From positions 89,509 through 153,508 of the forward strand of contig NZ_JAFIQY010000018.1 in assembly GCF_022271435.1 (NCBI RefSeq): a stretch of 64,000 bases of DNA, given 5' to 3'. This stretch comes from Streptomyces monomycini (GTDB lineage: Bacteria; Actinomycetota; Actinomycetes; Streptomycetales; Streptomycetaceae). Of this stretch, positions 8,522 to 17,066 are shown in pieces. Made by a program: the position numbers and the translations under genes. Every line of letters starts with the position of its first letter. Positions within the stretch are counted from its first letter, which is position 1. The notes below the pieces were generated by a model, which made no database searches, was not told where the DNA came from, and was given only the letters and a program-made list of their open reading frames with translations.

Positions 8522-9265
8522 GTGAATCGGATGAGACCACGCAGGGCGCTTTGGGTGATGCGGAATCTGGGGGTCGTCCTGACGGCCGGAGCAGCCTGTG
8601 TGCTGTTCAGCCTGATCATGACGATGGTGCCCGGACTGCGTACTCCGGGCAGTGGGAATGCGGGCCAGGCCTATGGCGCCGCGGCTTCTTCCACTGCCGT
8701 ACTGGTGCTGTTCTACATGGCGAGGACGCTGCGTCTGCAGCGGGACGAGACCTCGCTGCAACGTGAGGAACTGGAACTGCAGCGCGCGGAAATGCGCCTG
8801 CAACGGGCCGAACTGGAACTGCAGCGGGACGAGATGCGCCGGTCGGCGAGGGAGCTGCACCGCAGCGCCGAGGCCGACCTGCGGCACCTGCACATGGACC
8901 TGCTCAAGATGAGCATCGGCGACCCCGAACTGGCCGAGGTCTGGCCCGCCTTCGCGCCGGAACTGTCGCCCAAGGAGAACCGGCAGTACCTGTACGCCAA
9001 TTTGATCTACTGTCACTCCATGCTCGCGCACAAGCTGGAGATGACCGACGACCGCGAGGCGCTGGGTCATCTGCGCTACATCGTCCGGACGCCGGCCTTC
9101 CGCGGGTACTGGGAATCGGCGCGCTCCATGCGCGCCGAAATGGATCCGGCTTCCCACGAACACCGCTTCGCCGCTCTCGTCGACGAGGCGCTGACCCAGT
9201 CGAACGCACAGGCACCGCATTCCCCGAACCTGCGTTTGATCGAAGGTCAACACACCGAGCCGTAA
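8522..9265 (+). CDS. DUF6082-like membrane protein with a heptad coiled coil
   Basis: A 247-residue protein with two N-terminal membrane helices (about 16-36 and 51-67). These are followed by five consecutive heptads of the form LQRxExx (72-106), a very regular coiled coil, and then a soluble alpha-helical domain containing DLLKMSIGDPELAEVW and an RQYLYANLIYCHSM segment. I recognise the C-terminal part as the DUF6082 type common in streptomycetes; the function is unknown. GTG 8522 is preferred over GTG 8516 because GGAGG (8512-8516) then has normal spacing. Confidence 0.75.
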   Translation: MNRMRPRRALWVMRNLGVVLTAGAACVLFSLIMTMVPGLRTPGSGNAGQAYGAAASSTAVLVLFYMARTLRLQRDETSLQREELELQRAEMRLQRAELELQRDEMRRSARELHRSAEADLRHLHMDLLKMSIGDPELAEVWPAFAPELSPKENRQYLYANLIYCHSMLAHKLEMTDDREALGHLRYIVRTPAFRGYWESARSMRAEMDPASHEHRFAALVDEALTQSNAQAPHSPNLRLIEGQHTEP

Positions 9266-9355
9266 AGCGCTCACAGGTGTATCGACCTGCGCCGAAAAGG
9301 GACATTCCCGCAATTCGGCTCGCGCTGCCGCGTACCGCCGGGGTATTCCGGCCCG

Positions 9356-9601
9356 ATGACGACACTCGACATCTCCCGACGGCTGGGCGCCACCCCTCAG
9401 GAGCGCGGCAGCATGGGCAACGGCAGCTGCCCCGACCTCTTCGAACTGAGCGACGGCCGCTTCGCCGTCATCGGGACCGACATGACCGCCGACCTGGACG
9501 GAAAGCTGCCCGACGACGCGAGCCGCGCCGACTACGAGAAAATCGTGGTGATCACCCGCGACACCCTGCTGCGGGCCAAGTCCGACATCGCACGACTGTG
9601 A
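9356..9601 (+). CDS. Small conserved-looking hypothetical protein
   Basis: An 81-residue soluble protein that starts MTTLDISRRLGATP and contains a compact FELSDGRFAVIGTDMT core and an acidic-to-basic helical tail. No signal peptide or membrane segment is visible. Codon use fits a real gene and it follows the DUF6082-like gene on the same strand. Small proteins with the phrase CPDLFELSDGRFAVIG are familiar near streptomycete regulators, but I cannot give a function. Confidence 0.7.
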   Translation: MTTLDISRRLGATPQERGSMGNGSCPDLFELSDGRFAVIGTDMTADLDGKLPDDASRADYEKIVVITRDTLLRAKSDIARL

Positions 9602-9625
9602 CCCGCCGGCCCGGCCCGCCGCGCC

Positions 9626-10282
9626 TCACCCGCCCGGCGTGACCAGCCGGGCCTCGTACGCGAAGACCGCCGCCTGGGTGCGGTCGCGCAGTCCCAGCTT
9701 CACCAGGATCCGGCTGACGTGCGTCTTGACCGTCGACTCGGCCACGACCAGATGCTCGGCGATCTCACCGTTGGACAGCCCCTGGGCCACCAGCACCAGG
9801 ACCTCGGTCTCCCGCTCGGTGAGGTCGCCGACGCGCTCCTGGGTGGGCGCCCGCGGCGTGTCGAGCTTGGAGAACTCCGAGATCAGCCGCTTGGTGACGG
9901 CCGGCGCGAGCAGTGCCTCGCCGTTCGCCACGATCCGTACGCCCTCCGCGAGCTGGCCCGCCGAGGCGTCCTTGAGCAGGAAGCCGCTCGCCCCGGCCCG
10001 CAGCGCCTGGTAGACGTACTCGTCGAGGTCGAAGGTGGTCAGCACCAGCACCTTGGCGTCCGCGTCGGCGGCGACGATCTCGCGGGTCGCCTCCAGCCCG
10101 TTCATCTCCGGCATCCGGATGTCCATCAGCACCACGTCCGGCCGCAGCTCGGCGACCTTGGCCACCGCCTGCCGGCCGTCCACGGCCTCGCCGACGACCT
10201 CGATGTCCGGCATCGCGCCCAGCAGCACCGAGAAGCCCTCACGGACCATCACCTGGTCGTCCACGATCATTACCCGGATCAC
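9626..10282 (-). CDS. NarL/LuxR-type response regulator
   Basis: A 218-residue response regulator. The receiver domain spans about residues 1-120 (MIVDDQ acidic pair, phospho-accepting Asp in VVLMDIRMPEMNG, conserved Thr in VLTTFDLDEYV, Lys in FLLKDAS). The LuxR DNA-binding domain has LTERETEVLVLVAQGLSN and ESTVKTHVSRILVKLGLRD. The GTG start overlaps the stop of the cognate kinase by four bases (GTGA), so the pair is co-translated. The target genes are not evident from the context. Confidence 0.96.
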   Translation of the reverse strand: MIRVMIVDDQVMVREGFSVLLGAMPDIEVVGEAVDGRQAVAKVAELRPDVVLMDIRMPEMNGLEATREIVAADADAKVLVLTTFDLDEYVYQALRAGASGFLLKDASAGQLAEGVRIVANGEALLAPAVTKRLISEFSKLDTPRAPTQERVGDLTERETEVLVLVAQGLSNGEIAEHLVVAESTVKTHVSRILVKLGLRDRTQAAVFAYEARLVTPGG

Positions 10283-11646
10283 GCCGTCTTCCCCTCCGCC
10301 GCGCTCTGCGCCGCCGACACCGGGATGAAGGCCGCGACCTCGAACCCGCCCTCTTCGGTGTGGTCCGCCGTCATCTCCCCGCCCAGCATCTGCACCCGTT
10401 CCCGCATTCCCAGGACGCCGTGCCCGGCCCCCGGTGACGGTTTGGCCAGGCGGCTCGCCTTGCCGTTGACGATACGCAGTCCCAGCCCGCCGAGCACGTA
10501 CGAGATCTCCACCCGTGCCTCCGCGCCCGGCGCGTGCCGCAGGGCGTTGCTCAGCGCCTCCTGGACGATGCGGTACGCGGACAGCTCGACGCCCTGCGGC
10601 AGCGGCCGCGGCGAGCCGGTGATCACGGCCTCGACCTCCAGGCCCGCGCCGCGCACGCTCGCCAGCAGCGAGTCGAGGCTGGCCAGGGTCGGCTGCGGCG
10701 CCTCGGGGTCGGCGTCGGCGAAGGCGTCCGGGTCCTCGGACCGGACGACACCGAGGATGCGGCGCAGCTCGGTCAGCGCCGCCACCGCGTTCTCCCGGAT
10801 GGTCGAGAAGGAGGTGGCCAGCTCGGGCGGGGTGTCCTTGACGCGGTACGGGGCGGCCTCGGCCTGGATGGCGATGACCGACATGTGGTGCGCGACCACG
10901 TCGTGCAGCTCGCGGGCGATCAGGGCGCGCTCCTCCAGCAGGGTGCGCCGCGAGCGCTCCTCGGCGGTGGCGGTCTGCGTCTCGACCACGTTCCGCCGCT
11001 CCTCGCGCCAGGCGCGGATGGCGGCGGCGGGGGTCAGTACGAGCACCGCCAGCACCGCGAACGGTGCCATGTGCGAGATCGTCCGGGGCACGAGCAGCAC
11101 CAGCACCCCGGCCGCGGCCATGGTGACCAGCCACATCTCGGCGGCCAGCCGGGGCCGGGTACGGAGCACGACCAGGACCATCACCGCGGTGTGGGTCATG
11201 AGGCCGATCTCGTACCCGGAGGACCCCGTTCCGGTGACGGCGTAGGCCAGCATCGCGAAGCCGACCGCTCCGCCCGACAGCCAGAACGCACCGGCCGGCC
11301 GGAAGAGGGTCAGCACGATCGGCGCGGCGAGCAGGAAGGCGAAGACCGTCGTGATGAGGAAGCTCAGCGCGCTGTCGCGGGCCATCACGCTGGTGGTCCC
11401 GAGGAACACCATGGCCGCGACGGCCGTGAGCACGACGTGCGGGGCCCAGCGCACATGGCGGCGCAGCCGCTGGGGGACCCACGACCACCCGGACAGGCGG
11501 GCGTCGTCCAGGGGCAGCATCGGGCGGAAGGCGAAGGCGTCCACGACCAGGTCCTGGTGCAGCCGGTTCAGCGCGCCGCGGACGAGTCGGGCTTCCGAGC
11601 GCAGGTCGTCGCGCTGCGTGTGGGTCGTCTGGTTCACGCTTACCAC
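10279..11646 (-). CDS. Sensor histidine kinase (HisKA_3 type)
   Basis: A 455-residue membrane sensor kinase. Five to six membrane helices lie in the N-terminal half. They are followed by the dimerisation/phosphoacceptor segment ALIARELHDVVAHHMSVIA, where the His of RELHD is phosphorylated, and an ATPase domain with the N-box VQEALSNALRHA and G-box GHGVLGMRERV. It passes phosphate to the response regulator whose gene overlaps its 3' end. Starts at GTG 11646 or GTG 11637 are both possible; neither has a strong ribosome site nearby. The short sensor loops suggest a membrane-associated signal. Confidence 0.95.
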   Translation of the reverse strand: MVSVNQTTHTQRDDLRSEARLVRGALNRLHQDLVVDAFAFRPMLPLDDARLSGWSWVPQRLRRHVRWAPHVVLTAVAAMVFLGTTSVMARDSALSFLITTVFAFLLAAPIVLTLFRPAGAFWLSGGAVGFAMLAYAVTGTGSSGYEIGLMTHTAVMVLVVLRTRPRLAAEMWLVTMAAAGVLVLLVPRTISHMAPFAVLAVLVLTPAAAIRAWREERRNVVETQTATAEERSRRTLLEERALIARELHDVVAHHMSVIAIQAEAAPYRVKDTPPELATSFSTIRENAVAALTELRRILGVVRSEDPDAFADADPEAPQPTLASLDSLLASVRGAGLEVEAVITGSPRPLPQGVELSAYRIVQEALSNALRHAPGAEARVEISYVLGGLGLRIVNGKASRLAKPSPGAGHGVLGMRERVQMLGGEMTADHTEEGGFEVAAFIPVSAAQSAAEGKTA

Positions 11647-11704
11647 GGTAAGCAGCGCGCGGCCCCCGGTCGTCCCCTCCTGAGCGGATCTGGAGCCGTC
11701 CTCC

Positions 11705-12469
11705 TCAAGTACTACGCAGGGTGTCGAGGAGGACGCGGAAGGCGGTGGTGCCGGGGGTGACGGGCGCGTAGTGGCCGGTTCCGGCCAGCTCCCGCAGCAG
11801 CGGCGCGGTGCCTCCGGCGGCCTCGGCGGCCCGTACGTAGCGGCGGGAGAGTCCGACGGGCACGTCGGTGTCGGCGGTGCCGTGCAGGATCGTCACGGGG
11901 GCCGTGTTCGGCAGCCGCCGTACCGGGTCCGCCGCGGCGAGCCGGTCCGCCCATCCGGGCCCGGCACCCAGGAAGCCGGCCACGGCGCCGTCGCTGAGCC
12001 CCACCTCGTGGGCGTGCGCGAGGTCGGCGACGGGTGCCACGGCGATGATCCGCCGCGGCGCGTCCGTGGTGCGCCGGTGCGGGTGCGCTGCCGCGAGGAG
12101 CAGCGCGAGGTGCCCGCCCGCGGAATGGCCCACGGCCACCACGGGCCGCTCCGGCGCGGCCGTCGCGGCCACCACGTCCTGGTACGTGGCCGGCCAGCCC
12201 CCGCCCGCGCCCGCGCGGCGGTATTCGGCCAGCGCGACCGGCAGTCCGTGCCGGGCCAGCTCCGCGGCGAGCGGCGACAGATGCGTACGGTCGTACGCCG
12301 CGCGCCAGAAGCCGCCGTGCAACAGCAGCACCACCGGCCCCGCGTTCCGCTGCCCGTACAGGTCGATCACCTGGTCCGGGTGCGGTCCGTACGCCAGCGT
12401 CGCGTCGGGCGCCACGGGCGCGAGGCCGAGCAGGGCCGCCTCCTCGTCCGCGGCGCCCGGAACGTTCAC
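11705..12469 (-). CDS. Alpha/beta hydrolase, probable kynurenine formamidase
   Basis: Likely hydrolyses N-formylkynurenine to kynurenine and formate. The 254-residue protein has the HGGFW oxyanion motif typical of formamidases of this fold, the nucleophile elbow GHSAGG, an Asp in HGTADTDVPV and a His in GTGHYAPV. Its GTG start overlaps the kynureninase stop by four bases (GTGA). The context, directly behind tryptophan dioxygenase and kynureninase, gives the specific assignment; by fold alone it is only an esterase or lipase. Confidence 0.88.
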   Translation of the reverse strand: MNVPGAADEEAALLGLAPVAPDATLAYGPHPDQVIDLYGQRNAGPVVLLLHGGFWRAAYDRTHLSPLAAELARHGLPVALAEYRRAGAGGGWPATYQDVVAATAAPERPVVAVGHSAGGHLALLLAAAHPHRRTTDAPRRIIAVAPVADLAHAHEVGLSDGAVAGFLGAGPGWADRLAAADPVRRLPNTAPVTILHGTADTDVPVGLSRRYVRAAEAAGGTAPLLRELAGTGHYAPVTPGTTAFRVLLDTLRST

Positions 12470-13650
12470 CCCACGACCTCGCCCAGCACCCGCGCGGCCC
12501 GCGCCACGTCCGCGAAGGACGTGTAGAGCGGCGTGAAGCCGAAGCGCAGCACGTCCGGGTGGCGGAAGTCGCCGACCACCCCGCGCCGGATCAGCTCCGT
12601 CATCACCTTGCCCGCGTCCGCGCAGGCCAGCGCGATCTGGCTGCCCCGCTGCGGGTGTTCGCGCGGGGTGACGCAGCGCACCCGGCCCTCGGGGACGTAC
12701 GCGTCCACGCACTCCAGGAAGAAGTCGCCGAGCGCGAGGCTCTTGGCCCGTACGGCCTCGACGGACACGCCGTCCCAGACGTCCAGGGCCGCCTCCAGGG
12801 CGAGCATGGACAGGATGTCGGGCGTGCCGACGCGGCCGCGGACGATGCCGTCGGCCGGGGCGTACGCGGGATCCATGCCGAAGGGCACGGCGTGCGAGTT
12901 CCAGCCGGGCAGCGGCGAGTCGAAGCGGGCCTGGAGCTCTTCGCGCACATACAGGTACGCGGGCGCGCCCGGTCCGCCGTTCAGGTACTTGTACGTGCAG
13001 CCCACCGCGAGATCGACACCGTGGGCGTCCAGCCGGACCGGCAGCGCGCCCGCGCTGTGGCACAAATCCCAGACCGCCAGGGCCCCGGCCTCGTGCAGGG
13101 CGGCGGTGATGCCGGGCAGGTCGTTGAGCCGCCCGGTGCGGTAGTCGACGTGGTTGACCAGCGCGAGCGCGGTCCGGGGCCCGGCCTCGCCGGGGATCCG
13201 CGCGGCCGGCAGGGCCCGCAGGGTGCAGCCCGTCATCCGTGCCGCGGACTCCGCGATGTAGCCGTCGGTCGGGAAGGACGCCTCGTCGGCGAGGATCTCG
13301 TCGCGGCCCGCGCCCGCCATCCGTACCGCGCCGACCACCGCCTTGAACACGTTGACGCTGGTCGAGTCGCCCGCCACGACCTGCCCCGGCGCGGCGCCGA
13401 GCAGCGGGGCGATCCGGTCGCCGACGCGTTCCGGCGCGGTCCACCAGCCCGACTCCTCCCAGGAGCGGATGCGCAGCTCGCCCCACTCCCGGGTGATGAC
13501 GTCGGCGACGCGGCCGGGTACGTGGCCGGGCAGCGCGCCCAGCGAGTTCCCGTCCAGGTACACGGTGTCGTCCAGGACGAACTTCTCCCTGGTCGGGCGC
13601 AGTGCGTCCCGCTCGTCCAGCGCCGCGGCGCGCTCCGCCGGGTCAGACAT
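12466..13650 (-). CDS. kynU: Kynureninase
   Basis: PLP-dependent enzyme that cleaves kynurenine to anthranilate and alanine. The 394-residue protein begins MSDPAERAA at ATG 13650, not at an upstream in-frame start, because that ATG overlaps the dioxygenase stop. The PLP-binding Lys is in CTYKYLNGGPG, and WDLCHSAGALP contains the Asp that contacts the cofactor ring. VYLDGNSLG near residue 30 is the family signature. It is the middle gene of a three-gene operon. Confidence 0.97.
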   Translation of the reverse strand: MSDPAERAAALDERDALRPTREKFVLDDTVYLDGNSLGALPGHVPGRVADVITREWGELRIRSWEESGWWTAPERVGDRIAPLLGAAPGQVVAGDSTSVNVFKAVVGAVRMAGAGRDEILADEASFPTDGYIAESAARMTGCTLRALPAARIPGEAGPRTALALVNHVDYRTGRLNDLPGITAALHEAGALAVWDLCHSAGALPVRLDAHGVDLAVGCTYKYLNGGPGAPAYLYVREELQARFDSPLPGWNSHAVPFGMDPAYAPADGIVRGRVGTPDILSMLALEAALDVWDGVSVEAVRAKSLALGDFFLECVDAYVPEGRVRCVTPREHPQRGSQIALACADAGKVMTELIRRGVVGDFRHPDVLRFGFTPLYTSFADVARAARVLGEVVG

Positions 13651-14503
13651 GGCTACGCGCCGTCCACAGCTCCGGAAAAACGTTCTTGCTCGCCCGCTTC
13701 TCCAGCCATGCCACGCCCGCCGAACCACCGGTCCCCATCTTGGCTCCCATCGCCCGCCGCGTCGCCACCAAATGATCGTTCCGCCAGCGCCACACCAGCT
13801 CCGCGACGTCCGTCAGCGCCTCACCGAGCCGCACCAGCTCACCGTCGCGCGGCCCCGCGTACACCTCGGCCCACACCGCCTCGACCCGCGCGTCCGGCTC
13901 GTACCGCGCCGTGACCTCACGCTCCAGCACCTCACGGGGTATCCCGTACCCCCGGCGTGCCAGCAGCCGCAGCACCTCGTCCCACAGGCTCGGCTCCTGC
14001 AGCGCCTTCTCCAGCTCCGCGTACTCACGCGGCGCGCCCCGGTGCGGCACCAGCATCGACGTCGACTTCTCACCCAGCAGGAACTCCATCCGCCGGTACA
14101 TCGCGGACTGGAACCCCGAGCCCTCCCCCAGCGCGCCCCGGAACGCGTTGAACTGCGCGGGCGTCAGCCGCGCCAACGGCCTCCACGCCGCGTTCAGCGC
14201 CTCCAACTGGTGCGTCGAACGCTCCAGCGCCTCCATCGCCACCGGCAGGTCGTCCCGGCGCAACGCCTGTGCCGCGGTGTGCCACTCGTGGACGACGACC
14301 GTGAACCACAGCTCCATCACCTGGGTCGTCACCAGGAAAGCCATCTCGCCCGGGTCGTCGGACAGCGGATGCTGGAGGTGGGTGAGCACGTCCGCATGGA
14401 CGTAATCCTCGTACGGCGTCGTCCCCGCACTGCCGATGCTCAGGTCGGGCCGCCGGACCTCATCGGTCTCCGGCTGACACTGCGGGGCGGACTGCTGCGA
14501 CAT
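13643..14503 (-). CDS. kynA: Tryptophan 2,3-dioxygenase
   Basis: Heme enzyme that opens the indole ring of tryptophan to N-formylkynurenine, the first step of the kynurenine pathway. The 286-residue protein starts MSQQSAPQCQ at ATG 14503 behind GAGGAG. It shows the family segments LVTTQVMELWFTVVVHEW (distal and substrate-binding helix) and RRMEFLLGEKS, and the C-terminal WRNDHLVATRRAMG supplies the proximal heme His. It is first in the operon with kynU and the formamidase, and all junctions overlap. Anthranilate and alanine are the expected products. Confidence 0.97.
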   Translation of the reverse strand: MSQQSAPQCQPETDEVRRPDLSIGSAGTTPYEDYVHADVLTHLQHPLSDDPGEMAFLVTTQVMELWFTVVVHEWHTAAQALRRDDLPVAMEALERSTHQLEALNAAWRPLARLTPAQFNAFRGALGEGSGFQSAMYRRMEFLLGEKSTSMLVPHRGAPREYAELEKALQEPSLWDEVLRLLARRGYGIPREVLEREVTARYEPDARVEAVWAEVYAGPRDGELVRLGEALTDVAELVWRWRNDHLVATRRAMGAKMGTGGSAGVAWLEKRASKNVFPELWTARSHV

Positions 14504-14728
14504 GAGGAACTCCTCGATGCTGCTGGCTTCCGGGTAGCGGTCCGCTCCTTCCCGTCGGCAAACGGAGCCCCGGTCCCCTCAGGCGCGGAATCTTCCGGCC
14601 CACTGGCATCATCCGTGCTCCACGAAGGGCGCGCAAGAGGCTGCCCACGGCGTGCGAAGGGCCGGCCGCGCTTGCGCGGCCGGCCCGGATTCCACCCCGG
14701 CGGTCAGCCGGAAACGCAGCTCAGCGCC

Positions 14729-15142
14729 CTACGAAAGGGTGTCGGCCGCGGTCGGCGACGAGTCCCGCAGGAACGTCGAGCACCGCTCGTACTCCTCCTG
14801 CTCGCCGATCGCCTGCGCGGCACGGGCGAGAGCGTGCAGGGCCCGCAGGAACCCGCGGTTCGGCTCGTGCTCGAACGGCACCGGGCCGTGCCCCTTCCAG
14901 CCGGCCCGGCGCAGCGCGTCCAGGCCGCGGTGGTAACCCGTACGGGCGTACGCGTACGACTCGACCGTACGGCCCGCCTGGAACGCGTCGTCTGCGAGCT
15001 GCGCCCAGGCCAGCGAGGAGGTCGGGTACTTCGCCGCGACGTCCGTCGGCGCGGCACCGGAGGCGAGGAGCTCGCGGGGTTCGGGGTCGTCGGGGAGTTC
15101 GGTGGGGGGCGGGCCCCCGAGGAGATTCTGATGAATGGCCAT
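14729..15142 (-). CDS. DUF3151-family protein
   Basis: A 137-residue soluble protein beginning MAIHQNLLGGPPPTELP, with TSSLAWAQLADDAFQAGR and a long helical region typical of the actinobacterial family DUF3151. The function is unknown; in relatives it is found near fba. The start at 15142 has a GGGAG ribosome site. The helix pairs resemble tetratricopeptide-type packing (YAYARTGYHRGLDALRRAGWKG), suggesting protein binding, but that is inference. Confidence 0.85.
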   Translation of the reverse strand: MAIHQNLLGGPPPTELPDDPEPRELLASGAAPTDVAAKYPTSSLAWAQLADDAFQAGRTVESYAYARTGYHRGLDALRRAGWKGHGPVPFEHEPNRGFLRALHALARAAQAIGEQEEYERCSTFLRDSSPTAADTLS

Positions 15143-15317
15143 GCTCCCATCTTCCCGGAGGGGCCGGTCGGTTACGTACCTCAGGGGGCTGGGCCGGTTT
15201 GTCGGCTCGCCCCGTGGTGGGGGGCCTGGGGGGCCTTTCGCGCTTCGCGCGGGGGTGTTGGGTTGACGTTTGGCTCGCATTGCTTGCGTTGTGGTGGCGG
15301 GGGCGCGCAGGGGGCCA

Positions 15318-15689
15318 ACTCCTCAGCACCGTGTACGTCGCCCAGGGTTGGTTGTGAACGAGGGCTCCCGGCTGCCTGCGGGGATGGCCCCCTACCCGCC
15401 CCCTCCGGCCGGATTGGCGAGCCGAGGTCGGTGGGGGGAGTTTTTCGATCACCCGGGCGCCCGCCCACCTGGTGGAGAGGCGCACGGGGTGGAGGGCGGA
15501 AAGGCGGCTGTGCTGGCCTGGCCGTACGCCAGGGGCTCGCGTCGGGCTTGGCTTGTGAAAACCCCAGCCCGATCGCACGGGATAGTCGCCCGACGGCCAG
15601 GGCTCGGGGGTACGCAGGGGTCTCCCCGCAGGCAGTCCGCACGCTGGCCAACGCCTGGGATTCACCGCAGCTAAAGGATGCTGAGGAGT
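15318..15689. repeat. Gene-free long inverted repeat
   Basis: Within a gene-free gap of 15143-15839, ACTCCTCAGCA (15318-15328) is the exact reverse complement of 15679-15689. CTGCCTGCGGGGA (15372-15384) is the exact reverse complement of 15623-15635. Both pairs are separated by exactly the same 43 bases, yet those 43 bases differ between the arms. Weaker similarity continues inward. This looks like two head-to-head copies of one intergenic element, or a structured RNA. No convincing protein frame is seen. Confidence 0.65.
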
Positions 15690-15786
15690 GACCCCGGAGT
15701 GCCCCCGAGCCCCCACCCACCGGACCTATTGCGCAAGACGCGCGCCCCGATCACCGGACCATCGCGCACAACGTGCGCAGCGCACG

Positions 15787-15824
15787 AAGGCCCCGGGCCG
15801 CCGGGGAGGCGGGCTCGGGGCCTT
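15787..15824 (-). terminator. Terminator of fba
   Basis: AAGGCCCCG (15787-15795) pairs with CGGGGCCTT (15816-15824) around a GC-rich inner region. It lies about 15 bases beyond the fba stop. Confidence 0.75.
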
Positions 15825-15839
15825 GGGAACCCGGGAGGG

Positions 15840-16862
15840 TTACTTGATCTTGGTGCCGGTGGAGCGGAGGTTGGCGCAGGCCTCGGTGATGCGCTTGGCC
15901 ATGCCGGCCTCGGCGAGCTTGCCCCAGCTGCGCGGGTCGTAGGTCTTCTTGTTGCCGACGTCGCCGTCGACCTTCAGGACGCCGTCGTAGTTGCGGAACA
16001 TGTGGTCCGCGATCGGACGCGTGAACGCGTACTGCGTGTCCGTGTCCAGGTTCATCTTCACGACGCCGTTCTCCAGTGCCGTGGCGATCTCCTCGGCCGT
16101 GGAGCCGGAGCCGCCGTGGAAGACGAAGTCGAAGGGCGACTGCTTGCCGTACTTGGCGCCCACGCCCTCCTGGAGGTCCTTCAGGAGCTCGGGGCGGAGC
16201 ACGACGTTGCCCGGCTTGTAGACGCCGTGCACGTTGCCGAACGAGGCGGCGAGCAGGTAGCGGCCCTTCTCGCCCAGGCCCAGCGCCTCGGCGGTCCGCA
16301 GCGCGTCGTCGACGGTGGTGTACAGCTCGTCGTTGATCTCGTGGGTGACGCCGTCCTCCTCGCCACCGGTCGGGGTGATCTCGACCTCAAGGATGATCTT
16401 CGCGGCGGCGGCCTGGGCCAGCAGCTCCTGGGCCACGGACAGGTTGTCGGCCAGGGTCTCGGCCGAGCCGTCCCACATGTGGGACTGGAACAGGGGGTTC
16501 TGGCCCTTGGCCACCCGCTGCTCGGAGACGGCCAGCAGCGGACGGACGTAGCCGTCCAGCTTGTCCTTGGGGCAGTGGTCGGTGTGCAGCGCGACGTTGA
16601 TGTCGTACTTCTCGGCGACGATGTGCGCGAACTCCGCCAGCGCGACGGCGCCGGTCACCATGTCCTTGTTGTGCTGGCCGCCCAGGAACTCCGCACCACC
16701 GGTGGAAATCTGGACGATGCCGTCGCTCTCGGCCTCGGCGAAACCACGCAGCGCTGCGTGCAGAGTCTGCGTCGAGGTCACGTTGATGGCCGGGTAGGCG
16801 AACTTGCCTGCCTTCGCCCGGTCCAGCATCTCGTTGTAGACCTCGGGAGTTGCGATGGGCAT
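15840..16862 (-). CDS. fba: Class II fructose-bisphosphate aldolase
   Basis: Zinc-dependent glycolytic/gluconeogenic aldolase that interconverts fructose 1,6-bisphosphate with dihydroxyacetone phosphate and glyceraldehyde 3-phosphate. The 340-residue protein starts MPIATPEVY at ATG 16862 behind AAGGAG; an upstream in-frame extension has no such support. The zinc ligand stretch LHTDHCPKDKLDGY, the FVFHGGSGS loop and VVKMNLDTDTQYAF are characteristic of the longer class II type. Monocistronic, with its own terminator and with parS upstream. Confidence 0.98.
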   Translation of the reverse strand: MPIATPEVYNEMLDRAKAGKFAYPAINVTSTQTLHAALRGFAEAESDGIVQISTGGAEFLGGQHNKDMVTGAVALAEFAHIVAEKYDINVALHTDHCPKDKLDGYVRPLLAVSEQRVAKGQNPLFQSHMWDGSAETLADNLSVAQELLAQAAAAKIILEVEITPTGGEEDGVTHEINDELYTTVDDALRTAEALGLGEKGRYLLAASFGNVHGVYKPGNVVLRPELLKDLQEGVGAKYGKQSPFDFVFHGGSGSTAEEIATALENGVVKMNLDTDTQYAFTRPIADHMFRNYDGVLKVDGDVGNKKTYDPRSWGKLAEAGMAKRITEACANLRSTGTKIK

Positions 16863-17000
16863 CTGTCCGCTCCTTGTGATGTGCGGGTGTGCGTTCTTGG
16901 CCCTGACCAGGGGGCGACGACATCGCCGTAGCTCATCTTCCCAGACTCGGCGGTTTGCTCCACATCCCGTACACGCCACCGGCACGCAAAGGGGTGGCCG

Positions 17001-17014
17001 GTTTCACGTGAAAC
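17001..17014. other. parS centromere-like site (ParB binding)
   Basis: GTTTCACGTGAAAC is a perfect 14-base palindrome identical to the Streptomyces parS consensus as I recall it, and it extends by one G/C pair on each side. It lies in the intergenic region between fba and pyrE. ParB spreads from such sites, which cluster around the replication origin, so this core segment should be in the origin-proximal part of the chromosome. Confidence 0.85.
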
Positions 17015-17066
17015 CACCCACCCGTTTGCGATAAGCGCTGGTCAGCGCCGAGGAACCGGCAAAGGC

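Noticed and set aside
15181..15720. Frames over the gap between DUF3151 and fba
   Set aside because: No ribosome sites, no family resemblance, and the stretch is an inverted repeat.
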